A stretch of DNA of 64,000 nucleotides from Amaricoccus sp047275745 (GCF_047275745.1 NZ_JBKQWU010000010.1:45608-109607), one strand, 5' to 3'; shown: positions 17,277-25,602, counted from the first letter of the stretch. The notes: a model not told the origin generated them from the sequence alone. Program-made: numbers and translations.

Positions 17277-17804
17277 ATGAGCTTCGTGCGCCCGGAACTC
17301 CGTGCCGCGCTGCGCGCCTGGCGCGAGCCGATCATCTGGGGCGCGCTGTTCGGTTTCGGGCTCTGGCAGGTGGCCGTCGGCTATCTCGACCTCGCGCCGC
17401 TCAGCTTCCTCGTCGGCCTCGTCGCGACCGCCGCCGGGTTCGGCCTCCTGCGCGACGCGCTGCGCCGGCGATGGCTGCGCGGCGAGGTGCCATCCGAGGG
17501 CGTCGTGGTGATCGACGAAGCCCGGATCGGCTATCTCGGGCCAAGGGGCGGAGGTTTCGTCGATCTGCCGGCGGTCGTGTCGGTCGAGATCGTTCCGCGC
17601 CCGCATGTCCCACCCGATTCGGGCCACGCCTGGCTGATCCGCGCCGAGGATGGGGCGGAACTCATGATCCCGATCGGCGCGCATGGCGCCGAGGCGCTGG
17701 TGCCGACCTTGAGCGCGCTGCCCGGGATCGACTTCGACCAGGGCGTGGCGGCGGTCGCCGAGCCCGGCGCGCATCGCGCGACACTCTGGCGCAAGGCCGG
17801 CTGA
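17277..17804 (+). CDS. Hypothetical membrane protein, 175 residues
   Basis: The function is not recognised. Two adjacent membrane helices near residues 20-55 (IIWGALFGFGLWQVAVGYLD and PLSFLVGLVATAAGFGLL) are followed by a basic RRRW turn and a ~120-residue soluble domain containing VVVIDEARIGYLGPRGGGF and an Ala-rich end. The topology suggests a small inner-membrane protein with a cytosolic domain that may bind a ligand. Translation initiates at the fourth copy of a repeated ATGAGC start region. The gene follows rsmE and precedes gshA. Confidence 0.7.
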   Translation: MSFVRPELRAALRAWREPIIWGALFGFGLWQVAVGYLDLAPLSFLVGLVATAAGFGLLRDALRRRWLRGEVPSEGVVVIDEARIGYLGPRGGGFVDLPAVVSVEIVPRPHVPPDSGHAWLIRAEDGAELMIPIGAHGAEALVPTLSALPGIDFDQGVAAVAEPGAHRATLWRKAG

Positions 17805-17942
17805 GCCCCGAGGCACGCGATGTTGATCCGGCGCCACGCTCGCGGTCTCGGCACCTTCCGGCGGCTTGCCTTGCCCAGATGGCGGCACTAAGGCTTGTCG
17901 CCGCGCAACACGGCCGATGCCGAGATTTCGAAGGCGAGTGAC

Positions 17943-19316
17943 ATGTCGATCCCACAGTCCGGTGGCGGCCTCATCGAGTCGCAAGACCAGCTGGCCGAGT
18001 ATCTCGCCTCCGGCTGCAAGCCGGTCGATGCCTGGCGTATCGGGACTGAGCACGAGAAGTTCGGCTATTCGCTCTCCGACCGCCTGCCGCTGCCCTACGA
18101 GGGGAAGGCGTCGATTCTCACCATGCTGTCGGGTCTGCGCGACCGTTTCGGCTGGGAGCCGGTCGAGGAGGCGGGCAAGCTCATCGGGCTGCAGAAGGAC
18201 GGCGCCAACGTCAGCCTCGAGCCGGGAGGCCAGCTCGAGCTCTCCGGCGCGCCGCTCAGGACGATCCACGAGACCTGCGACGAGGTGAACGCGCATCTGC
18301 GCGAGGTGAAGGTGATCGCCGATGAGGTGGGCGCGGCCTTCATCGGATTGGGCGCCACGCCGGAATGGACCGCCGAGGAGATGCCGGTGATGCCGAAGGG
18401 GCGCTACGCGCTCATGACCCGCTACATGCGCCAGGTCGGAAGCCACGGCACGCAGATGATGTACCGGACCTGCACCGTGCAGGTGAACCTCGACTTCGCC
18501 TCCGAGGCGGACATGGTGAAGAAGTTCCGCGCCTCGCTCGCGCTGCAGCCGGTCGCGACCGCGCTTTTCGCCAGTTCACCCTTCTTCGAGGGCGCGGTGA
18601 ACGGCTGGCAGTCCTGGCGCGCGCGGATCTGGCGCGACACCGATCCGGCGCGCACCGGCATGCTGCCCTTCGTCTTCGAGGACGGCATGGGGTTCGAGCG
18701 CTATGTCGATTACGCGCTCGATGTGCCGATGTATTTCGTCTATCGCGACGGCAGGTACATCGACGCCCTCGGCCAGAGCTTCCGCGATTTCCTCGACGGC
18801 CGGCTGCCGGCGCTTCCGGGCGAGAAGCCGACGCTTTCGGACTGGGCCGACCACCTGACGACGATCTTCCCCGAGGTCCGTATCAAGAAGTTCATGGAGA
18901 TGCGCGGCGCGGATGCCGGCCCGTGGCGGCGGCTCTGCGCGCTGCCGGCTCTCTGGGTCGGTCTGCTCTACGACGGCGCGGCGCTTGATGGCGCCTGGGA
19001 TCTCGCCAAGGGCTGGAGCGCCGATGAGCGCGATCAGCTCAGGCATGACGCGGCGAAGGACGGCCTGCGCGCGACGATGCCCGACGGGCGGCCGCTGCGC
19101 GATTTCGCGCGCGATCTGTTGAAGGTGGCCGAGGCGGGGCTCAAGGCGCGCGCCATGTCGGGCGCGGGCGGATTGATGCCGGACGAGACCCACTTCCTGA
19201 ACGCGCTGCACGAGGTCGTGGAATCGGGCCAGACGCAGGCCGACGAGATGCTCGCGCGCTACCGCGGCGAATGGAACGGAAAGCTCGCCCCGCTCTACGC
19301 GGAATATAGTTACTGA
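17943..19316 (+). CDS. gshA: Glutamate--cysteine ligase (plant/alphaproteobacterial type)
   Basis: A 457-residue ATP-dependent ligase joining glutamate and cysteine, the first step of glutathione synthesis. It belongs to the group found in plants and alphaproteobacteria, not the E. coli type. Recognisable elements are RIGTEHEKFGY near the N-terminus, LEPGGQLELSGAP, and MTRYMRQVGSHGTQMMYRT in the active-site region. ATG 17943 is preceded by GAAGGCGAG; an upstream in-frame extension lacks family similarity. It is preceded by 138 bp without a recognisable gene. Confidence 0.93.
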   Translation: MSIPQSGGGLIESQDQLAEYLASGCKPVDAWRIGTEHEKFGYSLSDRLPLPYEGKASILTMLSGLRDRFGWEPVEEAGKLIGLQKDGANVSLEPGGQLELSGAPLRTIHETCDEVNAHLREVKVIADEVGAAFIGLGATPEWTAEEMPVMPKGRYALMTRYMRQVGSHGTQMMYRTCTVQVNLDFASEADMVKKFRASLALQPVATALFASSPFFEGAVNGWQSWRARIWRDTDPARTGMLPFVFEDGMGFERYVDYALDVPMYFVYRDGRYIDALGQSFRDFLDGRLPALPGEKPTLSDWADHLTTIFPEVRIKKFMEMRGADAGPWRRLCALPALWVGLLYDGAALDGAWDLAKGWSADERDQLRHDAAKDGLRATMPDGRPLRDFARDLLKVAEAGLKARAMSGAGGLMPDETHFLNALHEVVESGQTQADEMLARYRGEWNGKLAPLYAEYSY

Positions 19317-19317
19317 C

Positions 19318-19340
19318 CCCGTGACCGTGACGGGCCTTTT
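19318..19340 (+). terminator. Probable gshA terminator
   Basis: A short stem CCCGT/ACGGG encloses a 7-nt loop (GACCGTG) and is followed by CCTTTTG, immediately after the gshA stop. The stem is only 5 bp, so strength is uncertain. Confidence 0.45.
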
Positions 19341-19384
19341 GTAACGGAGCTTTAACACCCGCATCACGCGAGGAGGCGCACTCT

Positions 19385-19402
19385 CTTGACTCACCAGTCA
19401 AG
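19385..19402 (+). promoter_or_regulatory. Inverted repeat overlapping a Shine-Dalgarno
   Basis: CTTGACT (19385-19391) and AGTCAAG (19396-19402) form a perfect 7-bp inverted repeat around CACC. The AAGGAG ribosome binding site of the next gene (19400-19405) starts inside the right arm. It may be a repressor operator or an RNA hairpin limiting translation. Confidence 0.5.
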
Positions 19403-19412
19403 GAGATTCGCC

Positions 19413-19619
19413 ATGCCCCGCTCTCGCAGGAAGGTCCAGCAGGACGACTACGATTTCGATTCGGAAGAAGACCTCTACGCCGATCCCGATGAATTCGTCG
19501 AAGGCCTGCGCTACGCCGTCGCCCGGGCCCGGTGCTCGGCGCACGACGTGTTCGAACTCGGTGCCGGTCGCGGTTTCGTCGATCTGGACGCTCTCGCGGC
19601 CGCCGACTATGGCGACTGA
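19413..19619 (+). CDS. Acidic hypothetical protein, 68 residues
   Basis: The function is not recognised. A basic N-terminus (MPRSRRKVQQ) is followed by a strongly acidic stretch (DDYDFDSEEDLYADPDEF) and a short helical C-terminus. No membrane segment or signal peptide is visible, so it is a small, probably cytosolic protein. ATG 19413 has AAGGAG at 19400-19405, 7 nt upstream. It lies between gshA and another small gene; the start region is inside the inverted repeat at 19385-19402, which may control expression. Confidence 0.6.
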   Translation: MPRSRRKVQQDDYDFDSEEDLYADPDEFVEGLRYAVARARCSAHDVFELGAGRGFVDLDALAAADYGD

Positions 19620-19724
19620 GCAACAGTTCATTGACGATCCTTGTCCGTCTCCGGTTCTCGATTACGATTTGATAACGGGCGGAGCGACACTGTCGCCATC
19701 AGCGCGAACCAATGGAGAACATCG

Positions 19725-19901
19725 ATGCAGCCGCCGCTGTCCCATACCGTCCCCTCCGCCGGGGCTCTCTACCCGGAGGAGCGTAACCTGATCGCCTCGC
19801 TTCAGCGTCTGGTCGATCAGGGCAAGCAGGTCGCCGGCGAGGCGGCCGCGGGCGTCGATGCCCGCGCGCAGCTCGCCCGCGTCTTCGCGGCCTTCGGCTG
19901 A
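19725..19901 (+). CDS. Small hypothetical protein, 58 residues
   Basis: The function is not recognised. The predicted protein begins MQPPLSHTVPSAGALYPEER and ends in a single helical run (NLIASLQRLVDQGKQVAGEA). There is no obvious signal or membrane segment. ATG 19725 has GGAGA 7 nt upstream. A TTGACG at ~19631-19636 could serve as a -35. It is convergent with plsY, whose stop lies 5 nt away. Its reality rests on reading-frame openness and a good start site. Confidence 0.5.
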   Translation: MQPPLSHTVPSAGALYPEERNLIASLQRLVDQGKQVAGEAAAGVDARAQLARVFAAFG

Positions 19902-19905
19902 GCCG

Positions 19906-20487
19906 TCAGGCCTTGCGGCCGATCCGGGGCTCCGTTCCGTCGAGGAGGCGCCGGATATTCGCATGATGCCGCGCGAGCACCAGCCCGGCCATGCCGATGC
20001 CGAGCCAGACCGAGCCCGGCGGCCCGATGAGAGCCAGCCAGACGGGCGCCGCCACCGCCGCCACCAGGGCGGACAGCGACGAGATCCGTGAGATCACGGC
20101 CATGGCGAGCCAGGTCAGGCAGCAGATCAGACCGACGACGGGTGCCAGCGCCAGCATGACGCCGAGGAAGGTCGCCACCCCCTTGCCGCCCCGGAAGCGG
20201 AGCCAGACGGGGTAGAGGTGGCCGAGGAACGCCGCGCCGCCGGCGACGAGCGCCGCCTCCGGCCCGGCGAGATACCGCGCGGCCAGGACCGCCACCGCGC
20301 CCTTCGCCCCGTCGAGGAGCAATGTCGCCAGCGCCGCCTTCTTGTTGCCGGTGCGCAGCACATTGGTGGCGCCGATATTGCCCGATCCGATTCCGCGCAG
20401 GTCGCCGAGGCCCAGCGCCCGGGTGATGAGCACCCCGAAGGGAATCGAGCCGATCAGATAGGCGCAGAGCGCCACCAGCATGAGCAT
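19906..20487 (-). CDS. plsY: Acyl-phosphate glycerol-3-phosphate acyltransferase PlsY
   Basis: A 193-residue inner-membrane enzyme transferring acyl groups from acyl-phosphate to glycerol-3-phosphate, the first step of phospholipid synthesis. The three PlsY motifs are visible: GSIPFGVLITRALG (residues ~13-26), GSGNIGATNVLRTGNKKAAL near 35-54, and LYPVWLRFRGGKGVATFLG near 110. Several membrane helices alternate with them. The start overlaps the upstream pyrC' stop by 1 nt, so it is the last gene of pyrB-pyrC'-plsY. Confidence 0.94.
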   Translation of the reverse strand: MLMLVALCAYLIGSIPFGVLITRALGLGDLRGIGSGNIGATNVLRTGNKKAALATLLLDGAKGAVAVLAARYLAGPEAALVAGGAAFLGHLYPVWLRFRGGKGVATFLGVMLALAPVVGLICCLTWLAMAVISRISSLSALVAAVAAPVWLALIGPPGSVWLGIGMAGLVLARHHANIRRLLDGTEPRIGRKA

Positions 20488-21767
20488 CAGGCGCCCCCCC
20501 GCGCGTAGACCCGGTTTCCGGCGACCCAGGTGCCTTCGACCCGCCCCTGCATCCGCGCCAGGTCGAACGGCGTGTTCTTCGACTTCGACCGCAGGGTCGC
20601 GCGGTCGAGCACGTAAGGCACATCCGGATCGAACAGCACCAGATCCGCGGGCGTGCCGGGCGCGAGCCGCCCCGAATCGAGCCCGAGCAGCCGGGCCGGG
20701 TTGAGCGCGAGCGCCCGCCAGAGCCCGGGCAGCGTCATCTGCCCGGAATGCAGGAGTCGAAGCGCCGCGGGCAGCAGCGTTTCCAGCCCGACCGCGCCCG
20801 CCGCCGCCTCTTCGAAGGGCAGGCGCTTTTCCTCCTCGTCGCGCGGCGTGTGGAACGAGCCGATCACATCGATCTCTCCCGCCGCCAGCGCCTCGACCAT
20901 CGCCACCCGGTCGTCCTCGGAGCGGAGCGGCGGGGTGAGCTTGAAGAAGGTGCGATAGTCGCCGACATCGAACTCATTGAGCGTCAGATGATGGATCGAG
21001 ACGCCCGCCGTGACGCGCAGCCCGGCTTCGCGCGCCCGCCTGAGCGCCGGCAGGCTGCGCGCGGTCGAAAGCTGGTCGGCGTGATAGCGTGCCCCGGTCA
21101 TCTCGACGATGGCGAGGTCGCGTTCGAGCCCGATGCGCTCGGCCATCGGCGAGACGGCGGGAAGGCCGAGCTGCGAGGCGAACTGGCCCGAGGTGACGCA
21201 GGCGCCCGCCGAGAGCACCGGTTCCTGGGGGTGGCCGATCACGAGCGCGCCGAGCCCCTTGGCATAGGTCAGGCAGCGCTGGAACACTCGCGGATTCGCC
21301 ACCGCGCGCACATCGGTGAAGGCGACCGCGCCCGCGTCGGAAAGAAATCCGATCTCGGTCATCTCCTGCCCGGCGCGGCCCTTGGTGAGCGCCGCGAGCG
21401 GCAGCACGCGAACCGGGCTCGCATCGACCGCGCGGCGGAGCAGGAATTCGAGCACTTCCGGATCGTCGATCGCGGGCTCGGTATCGGGCCGCGTGACCAT
21501 GGTCGTGACACCGCCCGCCGCCGCCGCGGCTCCGGCGGTCCGGAAGCTCTCCTTGTGCCGTTCCCCCGGCTCGCCGATCTTGACGCCGATGTCGATGATG
21601 CCGGGCGCGAGGCAGAGGCCGCGGCAATCCTCGACCTCGCTCTTTCTGCGCGCGGCTTCGCCGGGGCCGAGGATCTCGACGATCCGGCCGTTCTCGATCG
21701 CGATCCCGCCCTCGCGGATCTCGTCCGATGCGGGGTCGACCAGCCGGGCGTTCAGAAGCGTCAGCAT
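20487..21767 (-). CDS. pyrX: Dihydroorotase-like protein without metal ligands (PyrC'/PyrX type)
   Basis: A 426-residue amidohydrolase-fold protein homologous to dihydroorotase. The strand-1 motif that should read DxHxHxREPG is DIGVKIGEPG (residues 59-68), so both His zinc ligands and the Arg are missing. The usual DHAPH of strand 8 is replaced around SFHTPRDEEEKRLPFEE. Such PyrX proteins support aspartate carbamoyltransferase assembly rather than catalysis, and a true pyrC must lie elsewhere. The start overlaps pyrB by 7 nt and the end overlaps plsY by 1 nt. Confidence 0.85.
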   Translation of the reverse strand: MLTLLNARLVDPASDEIREGGIAIENGRIVEILGPGEAARRKSEVEDCRGLCLAPGIIDIGVKIGEPGERHKESFRTAGAAAAAGGVTTMVTRPDTEPAIDDPEVLEFLLRRAVDASPVRVLPLAALTKGRAGQEMTEIGFLSDAGAVAFTDVRAVANPRVFQRCLTYAKGLGALVIGHPQEPVLSAGACVTSGQFASQLGLPAVSPMAERIGLERDLAIVEMTGARYHADQLSTARSLPALRRAREAGLRVTAGVSIHHLTLNEFDVGDYRTFFKLTPPLRSEDDRVAMVEALAAGEIDVIGSFHTPRDEEEKRLPFEEAAAGAVGLETLLPAALRLLHSGQMTLPGLWRALALNPARLLGLDSGRLAPGTPADLVLFDPDVPYVLDRATLRSKSKNTPFDLARMQGRVEGTWVAGNRVYARGGA

Positions 21768-22714
21768 GACACGCTCCCGTCCCGCTGGCCGCCGCGCAGA
21801 TTGCGCGCCAGCAGGTCCATCGCCGCCATCCGCACCGCGACGCCCATTTCCACCTGTTCCTGGATCACGCTCACGTTGATGTCGTCGGCGAGCAGCCCGT
21901 CGATCTCGACGCCGCGGTTCATCGGCCCGGGGTGCATCACGATCGCATCGGGTCTTGCGACGGCGAGTTTCTCGGGGTCGAGCCCGAAGCGGTGGTAGTA
22001 TTCGCGCATCGAGGGGATGAAGGCGCCATCCATCCGCTCCTTCTGGAGCCGCAGCATCATCACCACATCGGCGTCCCGGAGCCCCTCGCGCATGTCCTCG
22101 AAGACCTCGACGCCGAAGTTTTCGATCCCCGGCGGCAGCAGCGTCGGTGGGCCGATGATCCTGAGCCGGTTCTCCATCCGGCCGAGCAGGAGGATGTTCG
22201 AGCGCGCCACCCGGCTGTGGGCGATGTCGCCGCAGATCGCGATCGTGAGCCGCGAGAGCCGCCCCTTGCGGCGGCGGATCGTCAGCGCGTCGAGCAGCGC
22301 CTGGGTCGGATGCTCGTGCCGCCCGTCGCCGGCGTTCAGGACCGCGCAATTGACCTTGGAGGCGAGCAGGTTGACCGCGCCCGAGTTCGGGTGCCGGACG
22401 ACGAGCAGGTCGGGATGCATCGCATTGAGCGTCATCGCCGTGTCGATCAGCGTCTCGCCCTTCTTCACCGAGGATTGCGAGACGGCCATGTTCATCACAT
22501 CCGCCCCGAGCCGCTTGCCCGCCAGCTCGAAACTCGCCTGCGTGCGGGTCGAATTCTCGAAGAACATGTTGATCTGAGTCATGCCGCGCAGCGCGTCGCC
22601 GCGCTTGTCGCCGCCGCGGTTGAGATCGACATAGGTGTCGGCGAGGTCGAGGACGGTCTCGATATCGGTCCGGGACAGGCCCTGGATACCGAGGAGATGA
22701 CGATGCGCGAACAA
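21761..22714 (-). CDS. pyrB: Aspartate carbamoyltransferase, catalytic chain
   Basis: A 317-residue catalytic subunit transferring the carbamoyl group to aspartate in pyrimidine synthesis. Carbamoyl-phosphate and substrate motifs are FENSTRTQASFE, HPTQALLDALT and HPGPMNRGVE, with SVKKGETL as the K-rich 80s loop. No ATG gives the expected N-terminus; TTG 22714 follows a GGGAGGG with about 5-nt spacing and yields MFAHRHLLGIQGLS, matching the family. It forms a tight operon with pyrX and plsY. The enzyme is confident; the start codon slightly less so. Confidence 0.92.
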   Translation of the reverse strand: MFAHRHLLGIQGLSRTDIETVLDLADTYVDLNRGGDKRGDALRGMTQINMFFENSTRTQASFELAGKRLGADVMNMAVSQSSVKKGETLIDTAMTLNAMHPDLLVVRHPNSGAVNLLASKVNCAVLNAGDGRHEHPTQALLDALTIRRRKGRLSRLTIAICGDIAHSRVARSNILLLGRMENRLRIIGPPTLLPPGIENFGVEVFEDMREGLRDADVVMMLRLQKERMDGAFIPSMREYYHRFGLDPEKLAVARPDAIVMHPGPMNRGVEIDGLLADDINVSVIQEQVEMGVAVRMAAMDLLARNLRGGQRDGSVSC

Positions 22715-22983
22715 GAGGCCCTCCCGTGTCGCGGCATCTAAACCAAGGACGGGCGCCCGGGCAAGGCATCGGCGGTCCCGCACGGGACGGGCGCGGGGGG
22801 CGAGGCGGGCCGGCCGCCGCCGGCGCCGGACTTCGTCCGTCCCCCGACCTCCGGCGGTGGCGCCGCGTCGGGCGTCGCGCCGGTGGCGAGCGGAGCGTGC
22901 GCGGCGCGTTTCGCGCGTGGCGCCTGTGGCGGGCGCGCGTCGCCGGGCTTTCTCCCGCTCCGGCGCCGGGCTAGAACGGAGGC

Positions 22984-23835
22984 ATGACAGGGGTGCCCTC
23001 ATCCGTCGCGGCCGATCTCGCCGCGCTTGCCTGGCAGGTGGAGGCCGGGGCCGACGAGGCGATCGGCGAGGTGCCGGTCAACCGCTTCGACGCCGCCGAG
23101 CAACCGGCGAGGCCGGCCCGGGCCGTGGCGGTCGCGGGCCGGCCCAAGTCGGGGCCCAAGTCCGCGCCCGAGGCCGCGCCAGGGACAGCGGCCGCTCCGC
23201 CGGGGGGTGAAGGCGGGGCGACGGCGGCCGAGGCCGATGCGCGGATGATCGCGGCGGGTTGCGCCGATCTCGCCGCGCTTCGCGCCGCGATCGAGGCCTT
23301 CGACGGCTGCCCCCTGAAGGTCGCGTCGAAATCAACCGTCTTCGCCGATGGCAATCCGGCGGCGCGGGTGATGATCGTCGGCGAGGCGCCGGGTCGCGAC
23401 GAGGACATGGCGGGGCTGCCCTTCGTCGGGCGCTCGGGGCGGCTGCTCGACCGGATGTTCGAGACGATCGGCCTGTCGCGGCGGGCGGAGGCGGCGGAGG
23501 AGGCGGTCTACATCACCAATGTCCTGCCCTGGCGGCCGCCCGAGAACCGCGATCCGGCGGGGGCGGAATCGGCGATGATGATGCCCTTCCTGTTCCGGCA
23601 TATCGAGTTGAAGGCGCCGAAGGTCATCGTGGTGATGGGCAATCCGGCGGCGCGCACCGTGCTCGGCACCACGACCGGGATCACGCGGCTCAGGGGACAA
23701 TGGGGCGACTGGCACGGGGTGCCGGTGCTGCCGATGCTGCATCCCGCCTATCTGCTTCGCAACGGGATCGCGAAGCGAGAGGCCTGGGCGGATCTGCTCA
23801 CGCTCCGCGTCTGGCTGGACGAGAACGGAGGATAG
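22984..23835 (+). CDS. Uracil-DNA glycosylase, family-4-like without the full iron-sulfur cysteine set
   Basis: A 283-residue family-4-type uracil-DNA glycosylase for base excision repair. Motif A is GEAPGRDEDMAGLPFVGRSG (residues 133-152) and motif B contains HPAYLLRN (His253). Canonical family-4 enzymes bind a [4Fe-4S] cluster with four Cys. Here one remains near the first pair (GCPLK), the KCRPP position reads PWRPP, and the later ACRPFL reads MMMPFL, so an intact cluster is unlikely. The N-terminal ~90 residues are Ala/Pro-rich linker. It begins 269 bp from divergent pyrB and precedes moaB by 8 nt. Confidence 0.88.
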   Translation: MTGVPSSVAADLAALAWQVEAGADEAIGEVPVNRFDAAEQPARPARAVAVAGRPKSGPKSAPEAAPGTAAAPPGGEGGATAAEADARMIAAGCADLAALRAAIEAFDGCPLKVASKSTVFADGNPAARVMIVGEAPGRDEDMAGLPFVGRSGRLLDRMFETIGLSRRAEAAEEAVYITNVLPWRPPENRDPAGAESAMMMPFLFRHIELKAPKVIVVMGNPAARTVLGTTTGITRLRGQWGDWHGVPVLPMLHPAYLLRNGIAKREAWADLLTLRVWLDENGG

Positions 23836-23843
23836 GAGCCGAG

Positions 23844-24377
23844 ATGGCCGAGGAACGGGACTTCCTGCCGGTGAATATCGCGGTGCTCACCGTCTCCGAC
23901 ACGCGGGATCTCGCGGAGGACCGCTCCGGCGAGACGCTGGTCGCGCGGCTGGTCGAGGCAGGCCATCGGCTCGCGGATCGCCGGATCGCGCGGGACGAGC
24001 AGGCGGAGATCGTCGCCATCCTGCGGGACTGGATCGCCGATCCGGGCGTCGACGTGGTGATCTCGACCGGCGGCACCGGGCTCACCGGTCGCGATGTGAC
24101 GGTCGAGGCGCACCAGTCGGTCTATGAGAAGGAAATCACCGCCTTCGCCGTGGTCTTCACCCTCGTCTCCCACGGCAAGATCGGCACCTCGGCGGTGCAG
24201 AGCCGCGCCTGCGCCGGAGTCGCGGGCGGAACCTATCTCTTCGCGCTGCCGGGCTCGCCCGGTGCCTGCCGCGATGCCTGGGACGAGATCCTGAGGGTCC
24301 AGCTGGACTACCGGCACCGGCCCTGCAACTTCGTCGAGATCCTGCCCCGGCTCGAGGAGCATCGGCGGCGGAAGTAG
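23844..24377 (+). CDS. moaB: Molybdenum cofactor biosynthesis protein B
   Basis: A 177-residue MoaB/MogA-family protein that adenylylates molybdopterin or related pterin for molybdenum insertion. The hallmark GGTGLTGRDVT lies near residues 76-86, with the N-terminal strand AVLTVSDTRDLAEDRSGETL and the C-terminal LPGSPGACRDAWDEIL. Length fits MoaB. ATG 23844 has a GGAG about 7 nt upstream, and it lies 8 nt after the UDG gene. A hairpin directly at its stop probably terminates the pair. Confidence 0.93.
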   Translation: MAEERDFLPVNIAVLTVSDTRDLAEDRSGETLVARLVEAGHRLADRRIARDEQAEIVAILRDWIADPGVDVVISTGGTGLTGRDVTVEAHQSVYEKEITAFAVVFTLVSHGKIGTSAVQSRACAGVAGGTYLFALPGSPGACRDAWDEILRVQLDYRHRPCNFVEILPRLEEHRRRK

Positions 24378-24396
24378 GGCGGAGATCTGTCCGCCC
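24377..24396 (+). terminator. Stem-loop after moaB
   Basis: GGGCGGA (24377-24383) pairs with TCCGCCC (24390-24396) around a 6-nt loop, just after the moaB stop. A C-rich, not T-rich, tail follows. It lies between convergent genes and could serve both. Confidence 0.45.
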
Positions 24397-24424
24397 GCCC
24401 CCCACCCAGCCACCCGATCCGCCG

Positions 24425-25546
24425 TCAGAGCTCCATCCAGGCGCGCGCCTTGGAGGAAGTCGCGATCGCCTCGATCACCGTCATGATCCGCGCGCCGGCG
24501 CGGAAGTTGAACGGCTCCGGCCGCTCGCCCGCGATCGCCTGGACGAAGCCCTGGACCTCGATCGCCTTCAGGTCGTTGAAGCCGAGCTGGTGCCCGCCCG
24601 CGACGCAGAAGCGGCCATAGGGCGGATGCTCCGGCCCCGCGAGGATGGTCCGGAAACCGCGGCGCCCCTCGGGGTCGCTCGCGTTGTAGTAGCGCAACTC
24701 GTTCAGCCGCTCCTGGGTGAACAGGATCGCGCCCTTCGAGCCGTAGATCTCGAAATCATGCTGCATCTCCTGGCCGGTGGCGATCCAGCTCGCCTCGATA
24801 TTGCCCGAGGCGCCGTTCTCGAACCGAAGGAAGGCGCGGCCGATGTCGTCGACCTCGATCTGGCGCGTGCCGCCCTTGCCATCGGGGCGCTCCTTGATCG
24901 CGGTGACGAAATCGCCCATCACCGCCGTGATCGGGCCGAGCAGGTATTCCGCCGTGGCGAGCGCGTGGCTGCCGATATCGGCGAAGGCGCCGCCGCCGGC
25001 GGGATCGACGCGGAAGCCGCCGGGATTCGACGCATCCGCCATGAATTCCTCGGCATGGACGCCGCGGAAGGAGCGGATCTCGCCAAGCTCGCCCGACTGG
25101 ATCATTTCGCGCGCCAGAATCATGATCGGGTTGCAGAGGTAGTTGAAACCGACCTGCGTGCGGATGCCCGCGGCCTCGGCCGCTTCCGCCATTTCGATCG
25201 CATCGGCGGCGAGGGGTGCGAGCGGCTTCTCGCAGTAGACATGCTTTCCGGCGGCGATCGCGGCCAGCGCCATTTCCTTGTGCAGAGCGTTCGGCGTCGT
25301 GATATCGACGACGTCGATCGAGGCGTCGTCGATGATGCTCCGCCAGTCGCCGGTCGAGGTCTCGAAGCCGAACTCGGCCCCCGCCGCGGCGGCCAGCTCA
25401 TCGGTCCGGTCCGCGACCGCGCGGAGGACGAGATCGTAGGGCAGGTCGAAGACCCGGTTGGCGGCGGCGAAGCCGAAGGTATGGGTCTTGCCCATGAATC
25501 CGGTGCCGATCAGGCCGATGTTGAGCTTGGGCTTCGAGTTTGCCAT
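24425..25546 (-). CDS. Gfo/Idh/MocA family oxidoreductase
   Basis: A 373-residue NAD(P)-dependent sugar or inositol dehydrogenase-like protein. The N-terminal Rossmann motif is IGLIGTGFMGKTHTFGF (residues ~10-26), the ligand EKP appears as HVYCEKPLAP, and the conserved catalytic region contains GGAFADIGSHALATAEYLLG. Members act on myo-inositol, scyllo-inositol or deoxy sugars; the substrate cannot be fixed by motif. It is divergent from the iolE-like gene across a 14-bp palindrome (25603-25616) that recurs near the RpiR gene. Inositol or related sugar oxidation is the leading inference. Confidence 0.85.
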   Translation of the reverse strand: MANSKPKLNIGLIGTGFMGKTHTFGFAAANRVFDLPYDLVLRAVADRTDELAAAAGAEFGFETSTGDWRSIIDDASIDVVDITTPNALHKEMALAAIAAGKHVYCEKPLAPLAADAIEMAEAAEAAGIRTQVGFNYLCNPIMILAREMIQSGELGEIRSFRGVHAEEFMADASNPGGFRVDPAGGGAFADIGSHALATAEYLLGPITAVMGDFVTAIKERPDGKGGTRQIEVDDIGRAFLRFENGASGNIEASWIATGQEMQHDFEIYGSKGAILFTQERLNELRYYNASDPEGRRGFRTILAGPEHPPYGRFCVAGGHQLGFNDLKAIEVQGFVQAIAGERPEPFNFRAGARIMTVIEAIATSSKARAWMEL

Positions 25547-25602
25547 CCGCGGTCTCTCCCTGCGCGTCCCGACTCACTGGCGATCTCTTGGCCGAATGGT
25601 CG

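Noticed and set aside
22715..23002. Upstream in-frame extension of pyrB
   Set aside because: Arg-rich sequence overlapping the divergent glycosylase gene; TTG 22714 with a strong ribosome binding site gives the family N-terminus.
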